From NCBI RefSeq assembly GCF_012396365.1, contig NZ_JAAXPG010000017.1:1-64000 (forward strand): a stretch of DNA of 64,000 nt, written 5' to 3'. This document shows, piece after piece, positions 27,278 to 36,484 of this stretch (its first letter is position 1; each line of letters opens with the position of its first letter). The position numbers and the translations under genes are program-made. The notes below the pieces were generated by a model that saw only the letters and a program-made list of their open reading frames with translations, was not told where the DNA came from and did not search any database. The DNA comes from Nocardiopsis alborubida (GTDB taxonomy: Bacteria; Actinomycetota; Actinomycetes; Streptosporangiales; Streptosporangiaceae).

Positions 27278-27808
27278 CTACTCCTGGGCCTTCTGGAGAC
27301 GCACGTACGCCAACTGGAGCCAGTCGGACACGGCCACGGCGCTGAACACCGCCCCGGTCCCCCGGGTCACACCGGGCGCGAACACCAGGCCGAAGGCGTA
27401 GGCCGTGGCGATCCACTGCGCGGTGCAGAACGGGCAGGTGATCAGCTCGCCGACCGCCCGGCGTGCGCCCTGGCCGCGCACCTCCTCGGCCAGCTCGGCC
27501 GGGGCCGAGACCCCCTGGAAGCGGGTGAAGAACGCCCGGAGCGGGCTGGTGACCGCGTCCTTGGCCAGCATCCGCGACAGCTTGTGCGTGGTCAGCCCCA
27601 TCAGCGCCAGGTCCCACGGCCCCACGCCCTCGACCCTGCGCCTGCCCCGGAACCGGCGCGCGGCGAGCAGCCCGACTCCCACCAGGGCCAGGTAGCCCGA
27701 GGCCACGGCCGTGTACCCGAAGAGGGGCTGGTCGCTGTCGCCCCGGTAGGCCTCCGCCTCCTCCTGGATCGTCTCCTTGATGTCCCCGGTGGTGTTGTGG
27801 TCAGCCAT
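27278..27808 (-). CDS. DUF1360 membrane protein
   Basis: The 176-residue protein starts at ATG 27808. Hydrophobic segments lie at about 32-50 and 125-150, and the family hallmark ITCPFCTAQW lies near residue 123. LMGLTTHKLSRMLAKDAVTSPLR is also typical of DUF1360, a family of unknown function in bacilli and actinobacteria. The start overlaps the stop of the upstream glycosidase gene by eight bases, so the two are probably one operon. Confidence 0.88.
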   Translation of the reverse strand: MADHNTTGDIKETIQEEAEAYRGDSDQPLFGYTAVASGYLALVGVGLLAARRFRGRRRVEGVGPWDLALMGLTTHKLSRMLAKDAVTSPLRAFFTRFQGVSAPAELAEEVRGQGARRAVGELITCPFCTAQWIATAYAFGLVFAPGVTRGTGAVFSAVAVSDWLQLAYVRLQKAQE

Positions 27809-29672
27809 CTGCTCCGGTCCTCCTTCGTCGTGTCGCGCCGCCAGACCTGTCGCGGACCCACGCGTGCAGCGCCTCCCCGTCCCCCGCCTGGTCGAGGTTG
27901 ACCGCCGCCTCGATCAGCGCGAGGTGGGTGAAGGCCTGGGGGAAGTTGCCCAGCATGGTGCCGTCGGCGGCCATCTCCTCCGCGTGCAGGCCGAGCTCTC
28001 CCGAGCTCCCGCACAGTTCCTCGAACCTCCGCCGCGCCTCCTCGGTCCGCCCGGCCAGCACCAGGGCGGAGACCATGTCGAAGGAGCAGAGGAGGAAGGC
28101 GCCCTCAGGGGTGCCCAGTCCGTCGTCGGTCGTCTCGGGGTCGTACCTGTGGACGAGAGCGCCCTCCCCGCCCAGTTCCGCGTCCACCCGCTCCAGGGTC
28201 GCGAGCACGCGCGGGTCGGTCCCGTCCAAGAAGCCCAGGAGCGGTATCCGCAGCAGCGACCCGTCCACGTGGGACGAGCAGTAGGACTGCGTGAAGGTCC
28301 CGGCCGCGGCGTCGTAGCCCCGGTCGAGGACCTCCTCGCGGATGGCGGCCAGCTCCTTGCGCCACTCGTCCAGGGGGACGTCCCCGCCCGCCTTGCCCGA
28401 CTCGGTGGCCAGCTGGATCCCGCGGTCCAGGCACACCCAGGCGTAGACCTTGGAGCTCGTCCAGTGCCGTGGACGCGAACGCACCTCCCACATGCCGTCG
28501 TCCGGCTCGCGCCAGATCCGGCACGCCGCGTCGACCATCGAGGAGAGCTGTTCGACGTCCCCGCGCCCGAGTCCGCCGGTGGCCTCCTCATAGGACAGCG
28601 CGGCGTCGAGCACGTGCCCGTACACGTCCAGCTGGTGCTGTGAGTAGGCGTCGTTGCCGACGCGGACCGGCCTCGACCCGGCGTGCCCGGCGAGGTGGTC
28701 CAGGCTCTCCTCCCCGGGCGGGGGCTGCTCGTCGACCGCCTGCACCGGGGGGACCCAGTCGATCGGCTGGCCGCACATCCGCAGCAGGAAGCGCAGGTAG
28801 TGCCCGGCCTCCTCCGCGTGCCCGAGCCGCAGGAAGGCCAGGACGACGAGCGCGGCGTCGCGGTGCCAGACGTAGCGGTAGTCCCAGTTGCGCGGACCCC
28901 CCGGCCACTCGGGCAGGGACGTGGTGGGCGCGGCGATCAGGGCTCCGCTCTCCTCGTGGAGCAGGCCGCGCAGGGTGAGCGCGCTGCGGCGCACGTGCGT
29001 GGCGCCGACCCCGTCGTAGCCGGTGCGCCCGGACCACTCCCGCCAGGCCTCCAGGGTCTCCCGGAGCAGCGCACGGCCCTCTCCCAGGCCGACGCGGCGT
29101 CCGCCCTCCAGATAGTCCAGGGCGAACACGGCGGTGTCCCCCTCGGCCAGCTCCACGCGGTACTCCGGCACGCCGTCCCGCGCGGGCGCGGGGGCGGGCG
29201 AACCCGACAGCAGCGGCCCCGAGGCCTCCCGCAGCCCGCCGTCCACCCGTTCCCACACGGGCTCGGCACGCGCGAAGTCGGGCCTGGCGTCGAACCGAGA
29301 GCGCACGGACGTGCTCCCCGAGCGGCACTCGACGACCCGCAGGAGGAAGCCCTCCCGGTACAGGCCCGTCCCGCCCTCCTCCGACCTTCGCACCGCGAGC
29401 AGGTCGCGGACGGCCACCTCCGTGTCCGTGCCCCGCCAGAGCGTCTCCAGGACGAGCGTGTCGTCGACGTAGGCGCGTCCGGCCGGGCCCGCCCCCTCGA
29501 CCTCCAGGGTCCACCCGCCGCCGCGGGGGTCCAGGATCCCCGAGACGAGGGCGGGGCCGTCGAACCGGGGAACGCACAACCAGTCGACGGTGCCGTCCGG
29601 TGTGGTGAGCGCGGCGGTGTGGCAGTCCGAGAGGAAGCCGTGGTCGCCGATGCCCGTGGTGCCCTGCCCCAT
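27801..29672 (-). CDS. Glycoside hydrolase family 15 (glucoamylase/trehalase-like)
   Basis: The 623-residue cytosolic enzyme starts at ATG 29672, with GGAGG five bases upstream; in-frame codons further upstream are not supported. The N-terminal trehalase-like domain reads GIGDHGFLSDCHTAAL then TVDWLCVPRFD. The (alpha/alpha)6 catalytic domain follows, with NWDYRYVWHRDAA. GH15 uses two Glu residues: the general acid is expected in MWEVRSRPRHW and the second in LGTPEGAFLLCSF. Actinobacterial relatives cleave trehalose or alpha-glucans. It is translationally coupled to DUF1360, so the pair may serve carbohydrate or osmolyte turnover. Confidence 0.88.
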   Translation of the reverse strand: MGQGTTGIGDHGFLSDCHTAALTTPDGTVDWLCVPRFDGPALVSGILDPRGGGWTLEVEGAGPAGRAYVDDTLVLETLWRGTDTEVAVRDLLAVRRSEEGGTGLYREGFLLRVVECRSGSTSVRSRFDARPDFARAEPVWERVDGGLREASGPLLSGSPAPAPARDGVPEYRVELAEGDTAVFALDYLEGGRRVGLGEGRALLRETLEAWREWSGRTGYDGVGATHVRRSALTLRGLLHEESGALIAAPTTSLPEWPGGPRNWDYRYVWHRDAALVVLAFLRLGHAEEAGHYLRFLLRMCGQPIDWVPPVQAVDEQPPPGEESLDHLAGHAGSRPVRVGNDAYSQHQLDVYGHVLDAALSYEEATGGLGRGDVEQLSSMVDAACRIWREPDDGMWEVRSRPRHWTSSKVYAWVCLDRGIQLATESGKAGGDVPLDEWRKELAAIREEVLDRGYDAAAGTFTQSYCSSHVDGSLLRIPLLGFLDGTDPRVLATLERVDAELGGEGALVHRYDPETTDDGLGTPEGAFLLCSFDMVSALVLAGRTEEARRRFEELCGSSGELGLHAEEMAADGTMLGNFPQAFTHLALIEAAVNLDQAGDGEALHAWVRDRSGGATRRRRTGADG

Positions 29673-29827
29673 CCGCACCTCCGAGTCGTGTCGTGTTCCC
29701 GGGAACCCCTCATGTGCGACTGCCCCGGGGCACCGCCGGTGAAACGACAGCTCAGAAGCTTGCCGCGGCATGTACATATCGGGCGGCGCTCCCGGGTAGC
29801 GGAGGGGGCGAAGGGCCGGAAGCGGCC

Positions 29828-30880
29828 GTGTCGACCCGTGTGGGGGTGGCCGAGGTGACCGGGAGACCGAACGGTCGGATCGCGGTGGTCAGCGGGGCCA
29901 GCGCGGGTGTCGGCAGGGCGACCGCGCGGGAGTTCGCCAGGCGGGGGTACACCGTCGCGCTGCTCGCGCGGGGACAGACGGGGCTGGAGGCCGCCGCCGA
30001 GGAGGCCCGTGCCGAGGGTGTGACCGCGCTGCCGCTGCGGGTGGACGTGAGCGACGCCGAGGCGGTGCGCGGGGCCCTGGCCCAGGTCGAGTCGGAGCTG
30101 GGACCGGTGGACGTGTGGGTGAACTGCGTGCTCGCCACGGTCATCTCGCCGTTCATGGAGGTGGAACCGGAGGAGTACCGCCGGGTCACCGACGTCTGCT
30201 ACCACGGCTACGTGTACGGCACCCGGGCCGCGCTGGAGCGCATGCTGCCCCGGGACCGGGGCGTGATCGTGCAGGTCGGGTCCGCCCTGGCCTACCGCGG
30301 CATCCCCCTCCAGGCGGCGTACTGCGGGGCCAAGCACGCGATACGCGGGTTCACCGACTCCGTGCGGGCCGAGCTGGTCCACCGCGGATCGGGCATCCGG
30401 GTGACGGAGGTGCACCTGCCCGCGGTGAACACACCGCAGTTCACCTGGACGCGCGCGCACCTGGACGGCCGACGCCCGCGCCCCGTGGCCCCCGTGTACC
30501 AACCCGAGGTCGCGGCCCGGGCGATCGTCTGGGGCGCCGAGCACCCGCGTCGGCGCCGGTACTGGGTGGGGATCTCGACGGTGGCCACCGTCCTGGGCCA
30601 GCGGTTCGCGCCGAGGGTGCTCGACTGGCAGCTGGGGCTCACCGGGCGCAGGAGCCAGGTCCGCGACGCCCACCCGCCCGCGCGCGACAACCTGTTCCGC
30701 CCCCTGGACGACGAGCACGACTTCGGCGCCCACGGCGAGTTCGACGACGAGTCGCGCGAGTCGAGCCTGCTCCAGGAACTGAACCAGCGGCGGAACACCG
30801 TGGCCCTGCTGGGCGCCGCGGGGTTCGCGGTGGGGGCCGCGGGCTACGCGGTCGCACGGGGAGCGCACCGGCGGCCCTGA
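29828..30880 (+). CDS. Short-chain dehydrogenase/reductase with C-terminal membrane helix
   Basis: GTG 29828 has GGAAG five bases upstream. The 350-residue protein has a Rossmann domain with SGASAGVGRA (the TGxxxGxG cofactor loop), an NCVLA segment in place of the usual NNAG, catalytic Ser in QVGSALAY and YCGAK as the YxxxK pair. About 90 residues follow the SDR core: a basic and acidic linker, then a hydrophobic segment (about 322-342) that could tether it to the membrane. It is divergent from the GH15 gene. The substrate is unknown. Confidence 0.87.
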   Translation: MSTRVGVAEVTGRPNGRIAVVSGASAGVGRATAREFARRGYTVALLARGQTGLEAAAEEARAEGVTALPLRVDVSDAEAVRGALAQVESELGPVDVWVNCVLATVISPFMEVEPEEYRRVTDVCYHGYVYGTRAALERMLPRDRGVIVQVGSALAYRGIPLQAAYCGAKHAIRGFTDSVRAELVHRGSGIRVTEVHLPAVNTPQFTWTRAHLDGRRPRPVAPVYQPEVAARAIVWGAEHPRRRRYWVGISTVATVLGQRFAPRVLDWQLGLTGRRSQVRDAHPPARDNLFRPLDDEHDFGAHGEFDDESRESSLLQELNQRRNTVALLGAAGFAVGAAGYAVARGAHRRP

Positions 30881-30913
30881 TCAGCGACGAAGCCGAGACC
30901 AAGGGGGAAGAGC

Positions 30914-31279
30914 ATGGTTGAGCACGATCCCGTCGTCGACGAGGCGTGGGAGGAGTTCCACGCGGTGGTGAACATGACCGGGGAGCAGCTGCGCGAGTGG
31001 CTGCTCACGAACGCCTCCGGCGAGGACGCCTTCCGGACCGAGCCGGGGCACACGGTGTCCCGGAGGGGTGAGGCGGTCGTGAACCTGCTCAACAAGCGCC
31101 GCGGGGACGTGACCGAGTCCGACGTCGAACTGATGCGCGAGGTGACCGAGTACGTCCGCGGCCAGCTGGCGGACCCGCACCGCGAGGACGCGCGGTGGCG
31201 GCACCGGCTGATGTCGGTGGGACACGACCCGCTCAGCCCCGACTCGGCGCGCCCCGACGAGGAGGACCTCGCCGGGTAG
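30914..31279 (+). CDS. DUF3140 protein
   Basis: The 121-residue protein starts at ATG 30914, with AAGGGGGAAG upstream. WEEFHAVVNMTGEQLREWLL is the family signature, followed by a basic TVSRRGEAVVNLLNKRR segment. DUF3140 proteins are small, helical and of unknown function, and are often found next to SDR genes in actinobacteria, as here (33 bases after the SDR). The two are probably co-transcribed and end at the hairpin at 31313. Confidence 0.85.
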   Translation: MVEHDPVVDEAWEEFHAVVNMTGEQLREWLLTNASGEDAFRTEPGHTVSRRGEAVVNLLNKRRGDVTESDVELMREVTEYVRGQLADPHREDARWRHRLMSVGHDPLSPDSARPDEEDLAG

Positions 31280-31312
31280 CGGACCTGGAACGGGGTCTCC
31301 CTGGCACCGGTA

Positions 31313-31346
31313 CGGGGAGGCGCGCCGCCGTCCCGGCGCGCCTCCC
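31313..31346. terminator. Bidirectional hairpin terminator
   Basis: A perfect 14-base stem (31313-31326 with 31333-31346) and a six-base loop lie between the convergent DUF3140 gene and the four-gene operon on the minus strand, close to both stops. It marks the 3' boundary of that operon. Confidence 0.82.
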
Positions 31347-31369
31347 CGCGTCTCTCCCGGCGCTGTCGG

Positions 31370-32752
31370 TCAGCCCCGGTCGGCGCCCGCCCGGCGGCCC
31401 TGGCGGTACTGCGCGGCCTGGCGGTCGATCTCGTCCTCGAAGTGGGCGCTCTGCTGGACCTTGTCGGCCCGCATCCGCTGCTCGTTCTCGTTGCGGTCGG
31501 CCTGCTGGCGCACCTCCAGCTCGCCGATCTCCCGATCGGTCCACACCTGGAGTTTCTTGCGTCCCACCCGTACCTTCTGCTCGTGGCTCTCCCGGTGCAG
31601 GTCCACCTGCGCCGTGTACAGCTCGTCGTACTTGCTGGTGCCGCCGAACAGCTTGGTCAGGACTGGGAACAGGTCCACGGCGGCCAGCAGCGCCCGCAGC
31701 AGGAACACGGCGGCCATCACGTAGAAGCTGTCCTTGGCCAGCGCGCCCAGCGCCTCCATCTCCTCGATGACGCCGTGCTCCCCCTCCTCGGCGGTCCGCT
31801 GGGCGACCTTCTCGTCGATCAGCGCGGCGCGCACGGCGGAGAAGTCGGCTGTGGAGGCTCCCGTGGCCGACGTGAGCGCCTCCACCTCCTCGTCCAGGTC
31901 CAGCAGGTTCTCCTGGTGCTCGGAGAGGCGGCTGTCCTCGGCGAAGGCGTCGGCCTCCCCGCGCAGCCGCTGGCAGTTGACACCCGCGCCCGCGCGTCCG
32001 GTCAGGCCCTCTCCGGATGTGCCGTTGCACTCCAGCCGGGCCAGCTCCTGCTTCTCCTCCAACCGCTCCTGGAGGGTGGCCACGTGCTCGCGAACCCGGT
32101 CCCGTTCGGCGGTGGTCGAGGCCAGCGCCGTCTGGTCCGCGGTGAGCGTGCTGCCGCCGACGGTCAGCAGGTACTCCTCCGTGCACTCGGGGTCGGTGCT
32201 GCGCACCCCCGACTCGGGGTTGCAGCGTTCCAGGGCCGAGCGGAACGCGTCCGACTCCTGTGCCCGCTCGACCTTGACCTGCTGTTCGACGGACGGGCGG
32301 AAGACGTAGAGCAGCAGCGGCTCGGCGATGACCACGCTGACCAGCAGCGCCAGCAGGACCCGGCCCACCAGGCCGCCGAGGCGGCCCGTCTTGCGCACGC
32401 CGTGCATGGTCGAGAGCATCCAGCAGTCGAAGACCAGGATGAGCCCCGCCCAGAACAGCGCGGCCGGAACCAGCAGCGGCCACGGGGTGGGGGTGAAGCG
32501 CTGGAGGGCCACGAACACCGCGATCCCGGCCATGGAGGAGGTCGCCACGACCACCAGCCCCTGGAGGGTGTAGCGGGGGCGCTCCTCCGGGATCAGGGAG
32601 AGCAGTTCCTCGTCCACCCCGGTCAGGCGGCGCAGCAGACGGCCCGCGCGTGCCCGGAGGCTGCCGGGGTCCGCGGGTTCGCGGCGGTCGGCCGCGTCCT
32701 GGACCGGCGTCCAATCCCGCTCGGGCTGGCGGGGAAGGGTACTAGACGTCAT
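31370..32752 (-). CDS. DUF4407 membrane protein with coiled coil (last gene of the STAND/cyclase operon)
   Basis: The 460-residue protein starts at ATG 32752. Two hydrophobic segments lie at about 64-100, a third at about 125-150 and a fourth at about 345-365. Between the last two is a long charged helical stretch (about 155-335) predicted to form a coiled coil and carrying paired Cys. The C-terminal 90 residues are a Gln/Arg/Glu-rich helix. This is the DUF4407 layout, a family without known function. Its start lies 11 bases inside the SPFH-like gene, so it is translated as part of that operon. In this context it may be a membrane-acting partner or effector; that is inference. Confidence 0.82.
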   Translation of the reverse strand: MTSSTLPRQPERDWTPVQDAADRREPADPGSLRARAGRLLRRLTGVDEELLSLIPEERPRYTLQGLVVVATSSMAGIAVFVALQRFTPTPWPLLVPAALFWAGLILVFDCWMLSTMHGVRKTGRLGGLVGRVLLALLVSVVIAEPLLLYVFRPSVEQQVKVERAQESDAFRSALERCNPESGVRSTDPECTEEYLLTVGGSTLTADQTALASTTAERDRVREHVATLQERLEEKQELARLECNGTSGEGLTGRAGAGVNCQRLRGEADAFAEDSRLSEHQENLLDLDEEVEALTSATGASTADFSAVRAALIDEKVAQRTAEEGEHGVIEEMEALGALAKDSFYVMAAVFLLRALLAAVDLFPVLTKLFGGTSKYDELYTAQVDLHRESHEQKVRVGRKKLQVWTDREIGELEVRQQADRNENEQRMRADKVQQSAHFEDEIDRQAAQYRQGRRAGADRG

Positions 32753-33971
32753 GGTCGTCCTCGCTCAGTCCCCGCGTGGAGGCGCGCCGTCCCCGGGGCC
32801 TGTCCGCGGCGGCGTCCCCGGAGGTCCCGGGCTCTGGCTCCTCCCCCGCCCCCTGTCCGTCCCGCGCCCCGGCGGAGGGGCCGTCCCCGCCCTCCGTCTC
32901 CACCCGCGTGCGCCCGCCGCCGATCGACGCGGCGCCCGACGGGAAGATCTCGGGGGCGACGAAGTCCACGACCTGGGCGGTGGTCATGGAGCCGTCCACG
33001 TAGTTCTCCCTGATCGCGGTCTGGGCGAGCTGGGAACGGATCTGCATCATCTGGTGCTCGTCCTCCCTGGCCCAGGCCTCACGGCGCAGTTGGTCCTCGC
33101 GCGTGCGCTCCTGCTGCCGCAGCCGCTCCTCGCGTTCGGCGTCCTCCCTCCGCGCCTGGTGCGCGAGCACGCGCTCGCGCTCGGCGGTGATGCGGTGGGC
33201 GACCTCGGTCGGGTCGATCCGGCCCTCGGCCAGCGCCAGCATGACCGCGTTGATGGTGTCGTTCTGGACGGCCTCGCTGAGACCGGCCATGATCTTGTGC
33301 GTGTGCTCCGTGACCTTCTCCTTCACCAGGTGGTCGTGTTCGGTGCGCGCCACCTCCACCTCCTGCTCGTGGCGGGTGGTGCGCCAGGTCCCCCGGACCT
33401 GCCGGAGGCTGTGCGGGGTGAGCACCTCGGTGCCGACGTACTCGACGCGCATCCCCCGCACCTCGGGCGGGGACAGGTCGATGAACGCCTTGACGTGGCT
33501 CCACACCAGTTCGCGGACCTCGTTGATGTCCTCCAGCCTCAGGTGCTGGGCGACCTGCGGCAGCTTGTCGTAGCGCCTCATGTAGCCGCTCAGGAAGCGG
33601 TGCGCGTCGCCCCGGCCCTCGCTGACCACCGTGGCGGGGTCCAGGACCGTGCACGAGAACGTCGTGCGCACCTCGAAGTCGTCGTCCTCCAGGGACGGGA
33701 TCGACAGGTCGACGACGACCGACACGTCGTGGCTGACGTCGACCAGGCTCACGTGGTCGGCGTCGACCACGCGTCCGTCGTCGGGGGCGAGACCGCCCCG
33801 GTCCACGTGGAAGTCGCCGCCGCTGCGGTAGACGAGGACCTGGTGGGCGGAGGCCTGGGGCAGCTCGGAGGGGTCGCGCCGGCGTCCGCGCAGGCCCAGG
33901 AAGCCCTGGCGGCCCGGGGCGCCCAGGGGGCGCTCCTCGGCGACCGGGTAGGAGGAGGGATGGGACGTCAT
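32742..33971 (-). CDS. SPFH/band-7-like coiled-coil protein
   Basis: The 409-residue protein starts at ATG 33971, overlapping the STAND gene stop by four bases. Residues about 45-210 look like a divergent SPFH (band 7) domain: a strand-rich region with VSHDVSVVVDLSIPS and FEVRTTFSCTVLDP, ending in MRVEYVGTEVLTP. A long Glu/Arg/Gln-rich helix (about 215-340) follows, then a Ser/Gly-rich acidic tail. SPFH proteins build oligomeric scaffolds at membranes. No transmembrane helix is present, so its membrane link would come through the DUF4407 partner, itself coiled-coil. The family call is moderately sure. Confidence 0.65.
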   Translation of the reverse strand: MTSHPSSYPVAEERPLGAPGRQGFLGLRGRRRDPSELPQASAHQVLVYRSGGDFHVDRGGLAPDDGRVVDADHVSLVDVSHDVSVVVDLSIPSLEDDDFEVRTTFSCTVLDPATVVSEGRGDAHRFLSGYMRRYDKLPQVAQHLRLEDINEVRELVWSHVKAFIDLSPPEVRGMRVEYVGTEVLTPHSLRQVRGTWRTTRHEQEVEVARTEHDHLVKEKVTEHTHKIMAGLSEAVQNDTINAVMLALAEGRIDPTEVAHRITAERERVLAHQARREDAEREERLRQQERTREDQLRREAWAREDEHQMMQIRSQLAQTAIRENYVDGSMTTAQVVDFVAPEIFPSGAASIGGGRTRVETEGGDGPSAGARDGQGAGEEPEPGTSGDAAADRPRGRRASTRGLSEDDHDV

Positions 33972-36484
33972 ACCGGTGTCGCTTTCTCGGTGTGGTCGGA
34001 TCCGGGAACGTCGTCCGGTCCGGTGGCGGAACCGTCCTCGAACACCTCCGCCAGGAGGTCGAGGACGGCGTCGGTGAAGGGGTCCTCGCGGTGGCGTGCC
34101 GAGGTGGCGAAGCCGGACCGGAAGCCGTCGCGTTCGTCGGGCCGCAGGGCCCCCGCCAGGGAGCCGAGCAGGCTCCTGGCGTGGCTCTGCGCGTCGGCGC
34201 CGTTGCGCTGGAGGGCCAGCAGGGCGCGCCACAGCGACTCGATGGCCAGGCGGCGCACGGGCCGGTAGCGGACCGCCTCCGCCCACAGCCCGGCGACGAG
34301 GGGGATCTGCCCGGGGACGAGCACGACGTGGCGGGCGATCGCGGGATCGCCGCCGGGCGGGGCGTCCCAGCCCCGCCCGGCCCCCCGACCCCGGGACTCG
34401 GCGGCGCCGTCGCGGGTGTCGTCCCGGTGGCCCTCGGGCCGGGCCCCGTCACCGGCCCGGCCGTCACCGCTCCCGCCGTCACCGCCCCGGCCGCCGCCTC
34501 CGTCGCGCTCCGGCCCGCGGCCGCCGTCGTCCTCACCCGGGTCGTCCGCACCGTGGGCGGCCCCCTGCGGAAGCGGTTCGCTGGTGGCCACCGTGAGCGC
34601 GGAACAGACCGCGGTGAGCACGAGGACGCGGTCGGTCCGCTGGGAGCCGACCGGGCGCAGGTCCGCGAGGTCGTCGCCGAGGCCGCGGAGCAGTGCCCTG
34701 CCGCTGCCTCCCCGGTCGACGAGGCTGCCGAAGAGGACGCCGACGGAAAGGGCCGCCTGGTAGCGGTGCGTCCCCCGGGGGTCCAGGAGCCGCTCCCGCA
34801 ACCTGTTGACGGCCTCGGTCGGGTACTTCACGCCCAGTTCGCCGCTCCACGCGTGCAGCGCGGTCTCGACCTGCGCCGGGGTGCCGCGGGCCAGCCAGCG
34901 GTCCACGGTGCGCAGCGCCGCCGGAGCGTGGCCCTCCATGCACATGGCCCAGAGGACGAAGACGCAGGCGTCCCTGCGGCTCCCCCCGCCGCGCGACCAC
35001 CGGTCCAGGTAGAGGTCGTGGACCTCCTCGAAGGCGATCCCGGCCAGCGCGGCCAGGCCGTGGGCCAGGTGCACCCTCCGCGTCTGGTGGTGGACGACCG
35101 TGTGGGTCCACGCCTCCACCGCGTTCCAGAAGTCGGCGTCGTAGCGCTCCCAGAGCTGGCGCAGGACCTCGGTCCGGTCCCCGGCCTCGGCGAAGGCGGG
35201 GAAGCGGCGGACCATCCAGCCGTCGTCGCGGTGTTCCACTCGGATCAGGTCGTGGCCGCCCTCGCCGCGGCTGCGCCGGAGGGCGGGCAGCCTGTCGCGG
35301 TCGGTTCCGTCGCCGGGCGCGGCCCCGTCCCGGGGTGGGGGTGGAAACGCCCTGGTCACGCGCTCGTGCAGACGTTTGGCGAGCAGCTCGTAGTCGCGCT
35401 CGTGGATGCCGTGGAGGAGGGCCAGTGCGGCGGCGTCGGCGATGTCCCTGCGGTCCGGGTCGGCGTCGAACCACGTGCGGACGCGGGTGCGGGAGGAGGA
35501 GCGCAGGACGCGGTCGACGGCCTCCCGGGGCGGCTCCCCCGCCGCCATCCCCCTGGCGACCTCGACCAGGTCGGTGATCGGGCGGTCGTCGGGGAGCCGT
35601 TCGGCCGCCGCCTCCACCGCCTCGGCGCGTCCGTCGTCGAACTCCGTTCCGAGGCGCTCGCACTCCCCCCGCAGGTGCCCGCGGAGCACGTCGGCGGTGC
35701 GGGGGCGCGGCCAGGGCAGGGCGGGCGCGGTCGCCCCGACGGGGGTGCTGCGGTCGCAGGTCAGGACGAGGTGCGCCTCCGAGTCCTGGACGTGCCGGAG
35801 CAGGACCGACCACAGGTACTCGTGCTCGGCCGGGGAGACCCCGCGGTCCACCCCGAACCAGTCCAGGACGATGTAACCGCGCCCGGGGACGAGTTCGCGT
35901 CCGGCCAGCGCGTCCAGGGCCTGGCTCGGGGACAGCACGGTGATCTGCTCGGTGCCGGTCCGCGACAGCAGGCAGACCGCCCCGGTCCGCTTGCCGGTCC
36001 CGGGTCCGCCGGTGAGGACGAGGACCCGCTGGTCGTCCAGGAGCTTGAGGGCGTCGTCGAAGCGCTCGGGAACCGCGAAGGTCTCCACGGCGGCCCTGAC
36101 CTCGCGCTCCCGGAGGGGGCCGGTGACCGAGGGACCGGCCCCGTCCGGCGCCTCGGCGGCACCGGTGGCGTCCGCGGTGCCGAAGACGCCGTTGCGGGCG
36201 TTGACCATCCCGTAGAACACGTTGGTGACCCGGCTCCCCTCCCACGGGTCGGTCCGGGGGGCGGGAGCGTCCTCGGGCTCCCCTGAGGGGTGGCCGCCCG
36301 GGAGGGGGGCGCCGGAGGAGTCCGGTGGACGCGGGTCGTCGTGGGGAGGGGCGAAGGGGGCGTCCGACGCACTCCGCTTCGGCGAGCGGTCCGCCCCCGC
36401 TCCCCGGTCGGCTCCGGGGCCGCCCCGGGATCCCGTGTACGGGTCCGCGGCGGCTTCCCGGGCGTCGTCGGAGCGGCGGTTCAC
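33968..36484 (-). CDS. STAND-type P-loop NTPase (NLR-like) with adaptor-like motif
   Basis: The 838-residue protein starts at GTG 36484, overlapping the cyclase stop by four bases. An unstructured, charged N-terminus of 80 residues leads into a short motif at 86-102 (VTNVFYGMVNARNGVFG), then a P-loop NTPase: Walker A GGPGTGKRT (159-167), Walker B YIVLDWFG (about 204-211) and a LVLTCDRS sensor-like strand. A winged-helix and helical region follows with an alpha-solenoid look, interrupted by an Asp/Gly-rich low-complexity insert, and a C-terminal helical part. The layout is that of STAND/NLR signalling ATPases, which oligomerise on sensing a trigger. Motif 86-102 is related to one at the end of the cyclase-like protein. 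Confidence 0.72.
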   Translation of the reverse strand: MNRRSDDAREAAADPYTGSRGGPGADRGAGADRSPKRSASDAPFAPPHDDPRPPDSSGAPLPGGHPSGEPEDAPAPRTDPWEGSRVTNVFYGMVNARNGVFGTADATGAAEAPDGAGPSVTGPLREREVRAAVETFAVPERFDDALKLLDDQRVLVLTGGPGTGKRTGAVCLLSRTGTEQITVLSPSQALDALAGRELVPGRGYIVLDWFGVDRGVSPAEHEYLWSVLLRHVQDSEAHLVLTCDRSTPVGATAPALPWPRPRTADVLRGHLRGECERLGTEFDDGRAEAVEAAAERLPDDRPITDLVEVARGMAAGEPPREAVDRVLRSSSRTRVRTWFDADPDRRDIADAAALALLHGIHERDYELLAKRLHERVTRAFPPPPRDGAAPGDGTDRDRLPALRRSRGEGGHDLIRVEHRDDGWMVRRFPAFAEAGDRTEVLRQLWERYDADFWNAVEAWTHTVVHHQTRRVHLAHGLAALAGIAFEEVHDLYLDRWSRGGGSRRDACVFVLWAMCMEGHAPAALRTVDRWLARGTPAQVETALHAWSGELGVKYPTEAVNRLRERLLDPRGTHRYQAALSVGVLFGSLVDRGGSGRALLRGLGDDLADLRPVGSQRTDRVLVLTAVCSALTVATSEPLPQGAAHGADDPGEDDGGRGPERDGGGGRGGDGGSGDGRAGDGARPEGHRDDTRDGAAESRGRGAGRGWDAPPGGDPAIARHVVLVPGQIPLVAGLWAEAVRYRPVRRLAIESLWRALLALQRNGADAQSHARSLLGSLAGALRPDERDGFRSGFATSARHREDPFTDAVLDLLAEVFEDGSATGPDDVPGSDHTEKATPV
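36179..36229 (-). other. Adaptor-like motif in the STAND NTPase
   Basis: This codes for residues 86-102, VTNVFYGMVNARNGVFG, an isolated conserved island between a disordered N-terminus and the ATPase. It aligns without gaps to residues 268-284 of the cyclase-like protein (TNV, G, V, A and VFG are shared). The N/G/V spacing recalls the actinobacterial amyloid-type signalling motifs that join NLR receptors to effectors. That role is inferred from layout only. Confidence 0.55.

Noticed and set aside
33992-36286. Plus-strand frame of over 700 codons opposite the STAND NTPase
   Set aside because: Antisense shadow with Gly/Val/Gln-rich translation. The minus-strand frame has Walker motifs and overlaps its neighbours in operon fashion.
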